Of a DNA stretch of 64,000 nt, positions 15,198 to 23,819 are shown piece by piece. Position 1 is the first letter of the stretch. Each line of letters begins with the position of its first letter. The position numbers and the translations under genes are program-made. Origin of the DNA: Aurantibacter_A sp965215845 (GTDB taxonomy: Bacteria; Bacteroidota; Bacteroidia; Flavobacteriales; Flavobacteriaceae); the NCBI GenBank assembly GCA_965215845.1, contig CBDCEL010000003.1, positions 496,001 through 560,000 on the forward strand. Direction: 5' to 3'. Below the pieces are notes generated by a model, which saw nothing but the letters and a program-made list of their open reading frames with translations, was not told the origin of the DNA and ran no database searches.

Positions 15198-16013
15198 TTA
15201 GTTATTGCCCAAAATCAGGGGAAGACCTGCATCGCCAGAGCCTACAACGACCACCTTCGCATTTGGCGATTGCGAAAGTTTCAAAGTAGCGTCTATACCT
15301 TTGTCCTGCAATATCTTGTCGGTCAAGGAAGCGCTCAAAATTCTGTTCGCATCAGCCTTACCCTGTGCCTCTATACGTACTTTTTCGGCCTCTTTTTCGG
15401 CCGTGACCAGCCTAAACTCGTATTCCAACGATTCTTGTTCCTGTTTTAGTTTTCGTTCGATCGCTTCCTTGATCGTCGGTGGTAGGGTGACATCCCTGAT
15501 TAGCACTTCGTTCAATTGAATGTACTGATCATCAACGATTTTCTTGGTTTCCTCATAAATTTCGACCTGTATGGCATCTCGCTTACTTGAATACAACTGT
15601 TCAGGAGTATACCGACCAACCACGCTTCGCGCGGCAGAACGAATGGCAGGCAATAAAATTCGTTCTTTATACTGCTCGCTTTTTTCTTGGTGCAACTTGC
15701 CCAAATCGTTGTACTTTGGCTGAAACCATGTTGATGCATCGAGCTGAATGTCCAATCCGTTAGAGGACAAAACCTTCATTTTTTCAAATACTTCCTGTTG
15801 TCGCACCTCGTATATAAAAACCTTGTTCCAGGGTGCCACGATATGAAAACCTTCCCCCAGGGGCGGTTCATCGGTCACGACACCATCACCCAAGGTTTTA
15901 TACAAGACTCCCGCCTCACCGGATCCTATGACCACGGCCGATTTCGAAATCAATATGATGAGAAGTACAATTGCAAAAATGACAGGTAGGGCAACCTTTG
16001 GTAATTTATCCAT
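15198..16013 (-). CDS. SPFH / prohibitin-family membrane protein
   Basis: A 271-residue protein with one N-terminal membrane anchor (LPVIFAIVLLIILISKSAVV), then an SPFH/Band-7 domain (GEAGVLYKTLGDGVV through RDVTLPPTIKEAIERKL), followed by a Glu/Lys/Ala-rich coiled coil (QEQESLEYEFRLVTAEKEAE). Such proteins oligomerise on the periplasmic face of the inner membrane and act as scaffolds, often with FtsH-type proteases. It is 12 bp downstream of the VWA gene on the same strand, suggesting a two-gene operon. Confidence 0.9.
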   Translation of the reverse strand: MDKLPKVALPVIFAIVLLIILISKSAVVIGSGEAGVLYKTLGDGVVTDEPPLGEGFHIVAPWNKVFIYEVRQQEVFEKMKVLSSNGLDIQLDASTWFQPKYNDLGKLHQEKSEQYKERILLPAIRSAARSVVGRYTPEQLYSSKRDAIQVEIYEETKKIVDDQYIQLNEVLIRDVTLPPTIKEAIERKLKQEQESLEYEFRLVTAEKEAEKVRIEAQGKADANRILSASLTDKILQDKGIDATLKLSQSPNAKVVVVGSGDAGLPLILGNN

Positions 16014-16025
16014 TTTAAATAGTGT

Positions 16026-18047
16026 TTAAGTTAATCCGTTATATTTTCTGATGAACCATTCGAGTGCAAGTGTAATTGCAATGATGCCCAACAAAATCCG
16101 AAAATCGATTAAAGATACGACTTTTTTGACGCTCGTTTGAACTGGGGTATAGCGTTCGTCGTCGGTCAATGTTTCGATGAGCCTCCCTGTTTGATCTGAA
16201 TAATAAAGAGTTCCCGCGCTGTTATCGGCCAGTTGTTGCAACTTTTCATCATTGGTCGATAAAAACTGTTTTTCCACATCGAAATCCATGATGCGAAATG
16301 ATCCCGATTTTGTTTGGCTTGTTTCATCGACCGAAACGCTAAAGGCATAATCCCCAGCTGTTCGGTCGGTCAGGTCAGCTTCATAAAATCCATTTTTCAA
16401 AAGCATAGGAATATTTGCAGTGGTACCATTATCCGTGTTTCTAAGTTGTAAGGTCAAATTCACGTTTGGGTTGAAATTAAAGGCCTCATCAAAATAACTG
16501 GCCCTTATGTACGCCTCATTGCTTCCTTCATAAATCGACTTGAAATCAAGTGATAATCTTTCTTTTGACTTATTGTCAGAAAGATACACCATAAGTTTAC
16601 CTATGAAATCGTCAAAATTTTTAAAGCTCTGTTCGTTTCGATAGGTCTGCGAACGCCATTTCCAGATATTTTCCCCAAATAACACCACGCTCTTACGGTC
16701 CTCGATGGTGGCAGTTGAGAGCAATGGGGTATTCATTGACACCCCTTTTATTATCATTTGCAATATGGTCTCGTTTTCTACCTGAAATTCGACTGGGCCC
16801 ACATCAGATTCCAAAGGAGGAAATCCATCAAAGAAAGTTTCTGAAAGGTCAAATTTTGCAAATCCCTCGTTTTTTTCCGGTATTACCTCTTGTACGGGAT
16901 ATCCGCTCTCAATACTATATTGCGCTTGATTTCGGTTTAAAAAGCCCAAATCGGAATGTGGACCAATTATTTCAAAGGAATTCAGGTTTTTTTGTTCCAC
17001 ATAATTATAGATGGCCCCGAAAGATGCGTTTGGCTGATATAGTATGAACAAGTCGACTTCATCAAGGTTCTTGTCATTCGGTTTTTTGATTGAAACCGAA
17101 CGTTGTTCGTTGCTTTCAATCGCCTTTTTTAACGCACCGATATCAGGATGCATCATATCGGTTACGATGGCAACATTTGTCTTTTCATCTATGACCTCAA
17201 CGGTAATGTTCTTTTTGTTGTTATTGGTATTGCGTTCATTGTCAAGGTTCGAAACCGCAACTTGTATATACTTTACCCCAATAGATTCGGCGTTCATGTT
17301 CACATTGACAACTTTTGAATTGTCTTGACCAGAAAACGTCAGGCGCTCACTATGCACTCTTTTTCCATCCGCGGAGACTGTGACGGTCTGGGTAACCTTG
17401 CCCGATCCCTCATACGCTACAAATACTTCGAGCGGATACTTATTCTTTAAAAATGCATACTTGTTTGCATTTACCTGTACGACGCGAAGATCCTCATACT
17501 GGGTCGTATCGCCAATGACAATGGGGTACACCGACATCTTCGAATCGTTCAAAGCACGTATATAATCATTCCCAAAAGTCTGATTGCCGTCAGACAATAA
17601 GATTACAGCTGAATTGTTCTTGGAGTGCACTTCCTTAAGTGTTCGCAGTGCATTTGAAATATTGGTGTTCTTGCCGACGAATGCCAAGCTATCGACCACC
17701 TCTAACTCCGAACCAAATCCATAGGACGACAGTTCGAATTTTGATTCCAGTTCAGGGGAAGAATGCAATCCTTCCAAAAGATTTTCGACATCGGTTCGAA
17801 ATGGTGAAATGGAAGAGGAATTGTCAACAAGGAATATCAAGTTCGATTTTTCCAAGCCATATTCATCCCTGGAAAATTTAGGATTGATCAGAAGCAAAAA
17901 GGAGGCAAACCAGGTCAGGAATCGAAGAAAGGCCAAAATGATGCCCAGACGACCGCGATTTTTTGCCCTATAATAGTATTGAAACAGTGTCAACCCCAGA
18001 GCCACAATGGCCGCAAGGATTATCAACAGAACTGTTTGGGTATTCAT
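16026..18047 (-). CDS. VWA-domain membrane protein
   Basis: A 673-residue membrane protein. Two N-terminal helices (TVLLIILAAIVALGLTLF and IILAFLRFLTWFASFLLLI) precede a von Willebrand A domain whose MIDAS motif is visible as FLVDNSSSISPF. A long extracytoplasmic beta-rich region follows, with repeated Ig-like strands (KYIQVAVSNLDNERN, YAFSVSVDETSQTKSG), and a final membrane helix FRILLGIIAITLALEWFI. It resembles the larger Bacteroidota relatives of BatA/BatB-type proteins, but no MoxR ATPase is nearby. A role in envelope protein assembly is possible and unproven. Confidence 0.75.
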   Translation of the reverse strand: MNTQTVLLIILAAIVALGLTLFQYYYRAKNRGRLGIILAFLRFLTWFASFLLLINPKFSRDEYGLEKSNLIFLVDNSSSISPFRTDVENLLEGLHSSPELESKFELSSYGFGSELEVVDSLAFVGKNTNISNALRTLKEVHSKNNSAVILLSDGNQTFGNDYIRALNDSKMSVYPIVIGDTTQYEDLRVVQVNANKYAFLKNKYPLEVFVAYEGSGKVTQTVTVSADGKRVHSERLTFSGQDNSKVVNVNMNAESIGVKYIQVAVSNLDNERNTNNNKKNITVEVIDEKTNVAIVTDMMHPDIGALKKAIESNEQRSVSIKKPNDKNLDEVDLFILYQPNASFGAIYNYVEQKNLNSFEIIGPHSDLGFLNRNQAQYSIESGYPVQEVIPEKNEGFAKFDLSETFFDGFPPLESDVGPVEFQVENETILQMIIKGVSMNTPLLSTATIEDRKSVVLFGENIWKWRSQTYRNEQSFKNFDDFIGKLMVYLSDNKSKERLSLDFKSIYEGSNEAYIRASYFDEAFNFNPNVNLTLQLRNTDNGTTANIPMLLKNGFYEADLTDRTAGDYAFSVSVDETSQTKSGSFRIMDFDVEKQFLSTNDEKLQQLADNSAGTLYYSDQTGRLIETLTDDERYTPVQTSVKKVVSLIDFRILLGIIAITLALEWFIRKYNGLT

Positions 18048-18150
18048 CTAGAAATATTCGGATTTTGATGGCACATATCCGAGGGTAAGTTAATCGTAAA
18101 AGACAATGAATCGAAATTATTAAGAATCAATTAACCTATCCATGGGGCAA

Positions 18151-18897
18151 TCAGGTCAACATGCCGCCATCGACGTTCAATACCTGGCCCGTCACATAAG
18201 CTGAAAGTTCTGAGGCCAAGAACACGCATGCGTTGGCAATATCCTCTGGAGAACCACCGCGTTTTAACGGAATGGCATCCCGCCAACCTTGTACTGTTTT
18301 TTCGTCCAAATTGGCAGTCATTTCGGTCTCTATAAAACCGGGCGCAATGGCATTGCAGCGAATATTCCGTGAGCCCAACTCCAAGGCAATTGACTTGGTA
18401 AAACCTATCATACCCGCCTTTGAGGCCGCATAATTGGCCTGACCGGCATTTCCCTTTACCCCGACCACACTGCTCATATTTATGATCGAACCATTCCGTT
18501 GCTTTAAAAAGGTGCGTTGCACGGCCTTGGTCATATTGAATACCGACTTCAAATTCACTTCGATCACACTATCAAAATCAGCTTCTCCCATACGCATCAA
18601 AAGGTTGTCTTTCGTAATTCCGGCATTATTGATCAAGACATCAATACCTCCGAAATCTTCCAAGACCTTGGCAACAAGAGCCTCTGAATCATCAAAACTT
18701 GCGGCGTTACTTTTATAGGCCTTCGCCTTGACGCCTTTTGACGTTAGTTCCTTCTCGAGTTCCAATGCCGATGCTTCGCTTGAGCTATATGTGAATGCAA
18801 CGTTGGCCCCATGCTCGGCAAAGACTTGTGCGATTCCCCGACCAATTCCCCTACTGGCCCCGGTAACAATAACATTTTTTCCTTCGAGAAGTTTCAT
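18151..18897 (-). CDS. fabG: 3-oxoacyl-[acyl-carrier-protein] reductase
   Basis: A 248-residue short-chain dehydrogenase that reduces 3-oxoacyl-ACP with NADPH in fatty-acid elongation. The ATG at 18897 (MKLLEGKNVIVTGASRGIGR) is chosen; a TTG-initiated longer reading would begin inside the -7 promoter box. Motifs are the cofactor loop TGASRGIGRG, LINNAGITKDNLL, the catalytic Ser region INMSSVVGVKG, the Tyr-x3-Lys in ANYAASKAGMIG, and the C-terminal VTGQVLNVDGGM. It lies downstream of the sucD terminator and has its own promoter. Confidence 0.95.
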   Translation of the reverse strand: MKLLEGKNVIVTGASRGIGRGIAQVFAEHGANVAFTYSSSEASALELEKELTSKGVKAKAYKSNAASFDDSEALVAKVLEDFGGIDVLINNAGITKDNLLMRMGEADFDSVIEVNLKSVFNMTKAVQRTFLKQRNGSIINMSSVVGVKGNAGQANYAASKAGMIGFTKSIALELGSRNIRCNAIAPGFIETEMTANLDEKTVQGWRDAIPLKRGGSPEDIANACVFLASELSAYVTGQVLNVDGGMLT

Positions 18898-18930
18898 TTT
18901 TATTTTTTTTAATCGGTGGATGCCTTTTTT

Positions 18931-18938
18931 CAAAGATA
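18931..18938 (-). promoter_or_regulatory. -7 box for fabG
   Basis: TATCTTTG on the minus strand matches TAnnTTTG exactly and ends 33 bp before the fabG ATG. No convincing TTG is seen at the -33 position. It overlaps the alternative TTG start at 18933, arguing against that start. Confidence 0.5.
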
Positions 18939-18960
18939 GGTTTTGTTAGGCAATGGTTGA

Positions 18961-18999
18961 AAGAAAAAAGCCATCCTGAAAAACTTTTTTTGGATGGCT
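18961..18999 (-). terminator. Intrinsic terminator downstream of sucD
   Basis: On the minus strand AGCCATCC (18999-18992) and GGATGGCT (18976-18969) form a perfect 8-bp stem with a 15-nt A/T loop, followed by TTTTTCTT. It separates the sucD-to-lpxD cluster from fabG. Confidence 0.8.
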
Positions 19000-19021
19000 C
19001 AGATACATTTTGGCATTGTAC

Positions 19022-19894
19022 CTATCCCATTACCTCTTTAACTTTCATTCCAATTTCCGCAGGCGAATCGACCACATGGATTCCGCACTCGCGCATTATC
19101 CTTTTCTTGGCCTGAGCAGTATCATCGCTACCGCCAACTATAGCTCCGGCATGCCCCATGGTTCTACCGGCGGGAGCTGTTTCACCGGCAATGAAACCAA
19201 CTATTGGCTTTGTACTGCCACTTTCTTTATACCATCTGGCCGCATCTGGTTCCAATTGACCACCAATCTCTCCGATCATGACCACACATTCGGTTTCTGG
19301 ATCATTGATCAACAATTCCACTGCTTCCTTGGTGGTCGTTCCAATAATCGGATCGCCCCCAATTCCAATGGCCGTTGTGATGCCCAGGCCCTGTCGTACA
19401 ACTTGGTCGGCGGCCTCATAAGTCAATGTTCCCGATTTGGAGACTACCCCGACATTTCCTTTTTTGAAAACAAAACCGGGCATAATGCCGACCTTGGCCT
19501 CCTCAGGAGTGATAACTCCAGGGCAATTCGGCCCCACTAATCTACAGTCACGATCTTTGATATAGTTCGCGGCCTTCACCATGTCACCCACGGGTATTCC
19601 TTCGGTGATGGTAATGATTACTTTTATTCCTGCATCGGCGGATTCCATTATCGCATCGGCCGCAAAGGCGGGAGGTACAAAAATAATAGCGGTATCGGCG
19701 CCAACCTCTTTCACTGCTTCCTCAACAGTATTGAAGACCGGTCTACCCAAATGCTCTTGTCCACCCTTGCCAGGGGTTACCCCCCCGACGATATTGGTTC
19801 CATACTCGATCATCTGCTCGGCGTGAAAAGTACCTTCACTTCCGGTAAAACCTTGGACAATTATTTTGGAATCTTTATTGACTAATACACTCAT
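19022..19894 (-). CDS. sucD: Succinate--CoA ligase [ADP-forming] subunit alpha
   Basis: A 290-residue TCA-cycle enzyme subunit carrying the CoA-binding domain and the phosphorylated His. Motifs are VQGFTGSEGTFHAEQM for CoA, GPNCPGVITPEEAKVGIMPG in the centre, and the active-site His in GRTMGHAGAIVGGSDDTA. The partner sucC is not in this window. It is placed at the end of the lipid A cluster, 124 bp after the lpxD paralogue, and is followed by its own terminator. Confidence 0.97.
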   Translation of the reverse strand: MSVLVNKDSKIIVQGFTGSEGTFHAEQMIEYGTNIVGGVTPGKGGQEHLGRPVFNTVEEAVKEVGADTAIIFVPPAFAADAIMESADAGIKVIITITEGIPVGDMVKAANYIKDRDCRLVGPNCPGVITPEEAKVGIMPGFVFKKGNVGVVSKSGTLTYEAADQVVRQGLGITTAIGIGGDPIIGTTTKEAVELLINDPETECVVMIGEIGGQLEPDAARWYKESGSTKPIVGFIAGETAPAGRTMGHAGAIVGGSDDTAQAKKRIMRECGIHVVDSPAEIGMKVKEVMG

Positions 19895-19979
19895 TGTTGG
19901 GTTATTGGTTATTCATTTGTTCGTTCATCCGTAATCGCTCAGAACGCAAAGGCGAACAACAATCATTTGTTTGCTGCAC

Positions 19980-20013
19980 AAAAATATGGCTTTGAATCGA
20001 ATTGCAAAGCCAT
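19980..20013 (-). terminator. Intrinsic terminator downstream of the lpxD paralogue
   Basis: On the minus strand ATGGCTTTG (20013-20005) and CAAAGCCAT (19994-19986) form a perfect 9-bp stem with a 10-nt loop, followed by ATTTTTG. It lies just after the stop codon and separates the lpxD paralogue from sucD. Confidence 0.75.
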
Positions 20014-20018
20014 AGTCC

Positions 20019-20954
20019 TTAATGTTGCTTTAATTTTTCCAATATGGATGGAATTTTCTTCACGTCGGCCAATTGTTTTAATTTTTTTCGCGCCTCTTCG
20101 ACCGGACTTCCGAAATAGGTCTTCCCTCCTTCAATTGATTTTGATATGCCCGTTTGTGCCAATACGACAGCTCCCTTGCCAATGGTAATGGCACTTGTTA
20201 CTCCCACTTGGCCCCAAAGGGTCACCTCATCTTCTATGATGACACAACCCGCGATACCACATTGCGCGGCAATTAAACATTTCTTCCCGATTACGGTATC
20301 ATGACCTACCTGAACCTGATTGTCCAATTTTGTTCCTTCCCCGATAATCGTGCTGCCTGTCACCCCTTTATCAAGAGTGCATCCTGCACCGATGTCAACA
20401 TTGTCTTCCAAAACTACATTTCCACCGGAAATCAGCTTGTCGAATCCCTCGAGTCTGTTTTTATAGTAAAAGGCATCGCTACCCAGTATACTTCCCGAAT
20501 GTATGGTGACATTGTCGCCGATAACACTATTATCGTAAATGGCCACATTTGCATGTATCAAACAATTTTTGCCGATCTTGACATTGTTTCCAATAAATAC
20601 ATTGGGCTGAATAACAGTACCGTCGCCAATACTGGCTGAAGCGGCAATTGATCTATCTGATTTTTCAAAGGGTCTGAAATACGCGGTCAGTTTGTTGAAG
20701 TCACGGAAGGGGTCATCTGATATCAATAAGGACTTTCCTTCGGGGCAATCGACCTTTTTGTTGATCAATACCGTGGTCGCCCTACAAGAAAGTGCTTTTT
20801 CATAGTACTTCGGATGATCTACAAACACAATATCACCTTCTTCCACCACATGGATCTCGTTCATGCCGGCAACCGGAAAATCATCGTTACCGACATACTC
20901 ACAATCCAGGATGGTGGCAATTTGTTTTAATGTATGTTTGGAGGGAAACTTCAT
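20019..20954 (-). CDS. LpxD-like UDP-glucosamine N-acyltransferase paralogue
   Basis: A 311-residue left-handed beta-helix protein. Hexapeptide repeats fill residues about 100-270 (IGDGTVIQPNVFIGNNVKIG, IGDNVTIHSGSILGSD, VGHDTVIGKKC), preceded by an LpxD-type N-terminal domain with VEEGDIVFVDHPKYYEKALS. The expected catalytic-His region appears as LDNQVQVGHDTVIG. It is shorter and diverged from the lpxD at 23820. Because that copy sits next to lpxC and lpxA, this one probably has a different acceptor or acyl chain, or a subsidiary role. It is 26 bp downstream of efp. Confidence 0.8.
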   Translation of the reverse strand: MKFPSKHTLKQIATILDCEYVGNDDFPVAGMNEIHVVEEGDIVFVDHPKYYEKALSCRATTVLINKKVDCPEGKSLLISDDPFRDFNKLTAYFRPFEKSDRSIAASASIGDGTVIQPNVFIGNNVKIGKNCLIHANVAIYDNSVIGDNVTIHSGSILGSDAFYYKNRLEGFDKLISGGNVVLEDNVDIGAGCTLDKGVTGSTIIGEGTKLDNQVQVGHDTVIGKKCLIAAQCGIAGCVIIEDEVTLWGQVGVTSAITIGKGAVVLAQTGISKSIEGGKTYFGSPVEEARKKLKQLADVKKIPSILEKLKQH

Positions 20955-20980
20955 GGTGAAGGCTATAAAGTGATAGGGGC

Positions 20981-21547
20981 TTATTCTTTGACCCGCTCGA
21001 GATAATTTCCGTTGGAGGAATCGATCTTGATTTTGTCGCCCTCATTGATAAATAAAGGAACATTGACCCGCGCCCCTGTTTCCACGGTTGCAGGTTTAGT
21101 GGCATTGGTGGCGGTATTGCCCTTTACACCGGGTTCAGTATGGGTTACCTCGAGAGTGACATTTGCCGGCATGTCAACGGACAATGGCAAACTGTCCTCG
21201 GTATTGAAAATTATGGTGACGATTTCGCCTTCTTTTAACAGATCAGGGGCATCCAAGGCGCTTTTTTGAAGTTCGATTTGATTGTAATCATCCGTGTTCA
21301 TGAAATGATAGGTCTCGCCATCGGCGTATAGAAATTGGTAAGACCTTGTTTCGACGCGAACATCATCAATTTTATGTCCCGCGGAGAACGTATTGTCCAA
21401 AACCTTGCCTGTGGAAAGGCTTTTCAATTTGGTGCGCACGAAGGCAGGCCCCTTGCCGGGCTTCACATGAAGAAACTCGACAATTTTGTAAATGTCATTG
21501 TTGTATCGAATGCAAAGTCCTTTTCTAATATCTGATGTTGATGCCAT
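20981..21547 (-). CDS. efp: Translation elongation factor P
   Basis: A 188-residue full-length EF-P, which rescues ribosomes stalled at polyproline. The N-terminal KOW-like domain carries the loop HVKPGKGPAFVRTKL with the tip Lys that may be modified. The OB domains show GLVAL-like strands and the C-terminal INEGDKIKIDSSNGNYLERV. It lies between lpxA and the lpxD paralogue. The sequence just before its ATG is a degenerate repeat (GAAACTAGAAACCTGAAACC on the minus strand). Confidence 0.96.
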   Translation of the reverse strand: MASTSDIRKGLCIRYNNDIYKIVEFLHVKPGKGPAFVRTKLKSLSTGKVLDNTFSAGHKIDDVRVETRSYQFLYADGETYHFMNTDDYNQIELQKSALDAPDLLKEGEIVTIIFNTEDSLPLSVDMPANVTLEVTHTEPGVKGNTATNATKPATVETGARVNVPLFINEGDKIKIDSSNGNYLERVKE

Positions 21548-21630
21548 TTTTTTGGTTTCAGGTTTCTAGTTTCCGGTTAAGAACAATCTTGAAAAGCTAA
21601 TATTGATGTCCGCCCATAAAGGGCGTCTAT

Positions 21631-22416
21631 CTAATTGGTACTGAAATATCCTTTCATGATTCCCCGTTGTGAATTTCTGATAAATTGCAGAATTTCGTCA
21701 CGTTCCGGGGTCGCCTCCATTTCTGCTTCAATTATTTGCGAAGCTTGGGTATTGTTATAATTTTTTTGATAAAGAATACGGTAGATATTCTGTATTTCCC
21801 TGATTTTATCGGACTCATAGCCCCTTCTTCGCAGGCCGATCGAATTGATACCTACATAGGACAGGGGTTCGCGAGCAGCTTTGACATATGGCGGAACGTC
21901 TTTACGCACCAAAGACCCCCCAGTGACAAAGGCATGGTTGCCAATGGAAACGAACTGATGTACGGCTACGAGGCCGGCTAAAATCACATTGTCGCCAATG
22001 GTCACATGACCGGCCAGGGTGGAATTGTTCGAAAATATACAATTATCACCGATCAAACAGTCATGGGCCACATGACAATAGGCCATAATCAGACAATTTT
22101 TACCGATGACCGTTTTATTTCTGTCAGATGTTCCCTTATGAATGGTCGCACACTCGCGAATGGTCGTACCGTTGCCTATGGAAACCGTAGTTTCCTCACC
22201 CTGATACTTCAAATCCTGTGGTGGTGCCGAGATTACCGCTCCCGGAAAAATATTGCAATTTTTACCGATTCGGGCCCCTTCCATTATGGTAACGTTCGAC
22301 CCTATCCAAGTGCCGTCGCCAATGGTAACATTATTGTGTATGGTGGTGAAGGGCTCGACCACAACATTTTTCGCAATTTTCGCCCCGGGATGGATATAGG
22401 CTAATGGCTGGTTCAT
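21631..22416 (-). CDS. lpxA: Acyl-ACP--UDP-N-acetylglucosamine O-acyltransferase
   Basis: First enzyme of lipid A synthesis. The 261-residue protein has regular hexapeptide repeats (IGDGTWIGSNVTIMEGARIG, IGDNCIFSNNSTLAGHVTIG) and the catalytic His segment AYCHVAHDCLIGDN. The C-terminal helices (GLRRRGYESDKIREIQNIY) are typical of LpxA. It starts directly at the end of the lpxC-fabZ gene with no spacer, so the two are co-translated. Confidence 0.96.
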   Translation of the reverse strand: MNQPLAYIHPGAKIAKNVVVEPFTTIHNNVTIGDGTWIGSNVTIMEGARIGKNCNIFPGAVISAPPQDLKYQGEETTVSIGNGTTIRECATIHKGTSDRNKTVIGKNCLIMAYCHVAHDCLIGDNCIFSNNSTLAGHVTIGDNVILAGLVAVHQFVSIGNHAFVTGGSLVRKDVPPYVKAAREPLSYVGINSIGLRRRGYESDKIREIQNIYRILYQKNYNNTQASQIIEAEMEATPERDEILQFIRNSQRGIMKGYFSTN

Positions 22417-23817
22417 TTATTTTCGCTTTGTGATTTGGGCCATCATTTCTGCCTCGCAGGCCAATTTTCCGTTTGCATAGGCGTAAGCTTGCATATGGCA
22501 TATTCCACGTCGTATCGGGGTAATCAAATCACATTGGAAAATAAGTGTATCTCCCGGAACCACTTGTATCCTGTATTTGACCTTGTCAATTTTCATGAAA
22601 AAAGTGAGGTAGTTCTCCGGGTCGGGCACCGTACTTAGAACCAAGATTCCGCCAGTCTGTGCCATTGCCTCTACCTGCAGGACACCGGGCATAACGGGAG
22701 CACCCGGGAAATGCCCGACGAAGAAGGGTTCGTTCATGGTAACATTTTTCATTCCCACGACCCTCGATTCCGTCAATTCCAAGATCTTGTCAACGAATAG
22801 AAAAGGGGGACGATGCGGTAACATCGCCATGATTTGATTGACATCCATCAGCGGGGGTTGGCTCAAATCAAATTGAGGTACTTGATTGCGCTTTTCCGCC
22901 TTGATCAGTTTCGACAGTTTTTTGGCGAATTGGGTATTCACATAATGACCAGGTTTATTCGCGATGACCTTGCCTCGAATTCGGGTGCCGGCCAAGGCCA
23001 AATCCCCTATTACATCCAATAATTTATGCCGTGCCGCCTCATTGGGTTGATGTAAGGTTAGATTGTCTAAAATACCATTGGGTTTTACGGAAAGCTTTTT
23101 CTTGTTGAATGCCTTTTCGAGCCTCTTCATGGTCTCTTCGGAAATCTCCTTGTCAACGTAGACAATAGCATTGTTCAAGTCACCACCTTTGATGAGTCCG
23201 TTTTCCAACAAGGCTTCCAGTTCATGCAAGAAACTAAAGGTACGTGCATCTGCAATTTCCGTTTTGAAATCAGAAATCCTTTCTAGGGTCGCATTTTGGG
23301 TGCCCAGCACCTTGGTGCCAAAATCGACCATTGTCGTTACCTGGTACTCCTCTGCGGGGATGACCGTAATCTCGCTTCCCGAGGATTCATCCTTGTAGGT
23401 AATGACATCTTTCACCACATACTCCTCACAATCGGCATCTTGCTCTTCAGAACCCACAATATCCAAGGCTTCGACAAAATATTTTGAGGAACCATCCATT
23501 ATCGGTGGTTCGGGCGAATCGAGTTCAATAAGTACATTATCGATTTCCATACCGACCAAAGCCGCAAGCACGTGCTCCGAGGTCTGGATCTTTACCCCAT
23601 TTTTTTCGAGATTGGTTCCACGCTGTGTGTTTACCACATAATTGACATCTGCCTCTATGATAGGCTCTCCTTCCAAATCCACCCTCTTGAAGGCATAACC
23701 ATGGTCGACCGGAGCCGGTATGAATCTCATGGTGACGTCCTCCCCGGTATGTAGTCCAACCCCCTTTAGAATAATCTCCTTGGAAATTGTTCTTTGTTTT
23801 CTTGTGGTATTACTCAC
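22417..23817 (-). CDS. lpxC: Fused UDP-3-O-acyl-GlcNAc deacetylase / 3-hydroxyacyl-ACP dehydratase
   Basis: A 466-residue fusion typical of Bacteroidota. Residues 1-300 are LpxC, the committed zinc deacetylase: QRTISKEIILKGVGLHTGED, TSEHVLAALVGMEIDNV with a zinc His, and HKLLDVIGDLALAGTRI with the second zinc site. Residues about 320-466 are FabZ: AMLPHRPPFLFVDKIL and FPGAPVMPGVLQVEAMAQTG with the hot-dog catalytic residues. Fusion couples lipid A and fatty-acid synthesis. The start codon is GTG (23817-23815), 2 bp after the lpxD stop. Confidence 0.96.
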   Translation of the reverse strand: MSNTTRKQRTISKEIILKGVGLHTGEDVTMRFIPAPVDHGYAFKRVDLEGEPIIEADVNYVVNTQRGTNLEKNGVKIQTSEHVLAALVGMEIDNVLIELDSPEPPIMDGSSKYFVEALDIVGSEEQDADCEEYVVKDVITYKDESSGSEITVIPAEEYQVTTMVDFGTKVLGTQNATLERISDFKTEIADARTFSFLHELEALLENGLIKGGDLNNAIVYVDKEISEETMKRLEKAFNKKKLSVKPNGILDNLTLHQPNEAARHKLLDVIGDLALAGTRIRGKVIANKPGHYVNTQFAKKLSKLIKAEKRNQVPQFDLSQPPLMDVNQIMAMLPHRPPFLFVDKILELTESRVVGMKNVTMNEPFFVGHFPGAPVMPGVLQVEAMAQTGGILVLSTVPDPENYLTFFMKIDKVKYRIQVVPGDTLIFQCDLITPIRRGICHMQAYAYANGKLACEAEMMAQITKRK

Positions 23818-23819
23818 AA

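Noticed and set aside
19010..19540. Plus-strand frame of 176 codons opposite sucD
   Set aside because: Shadow of sucD; the encoded sequence lacks any recognisable domain.
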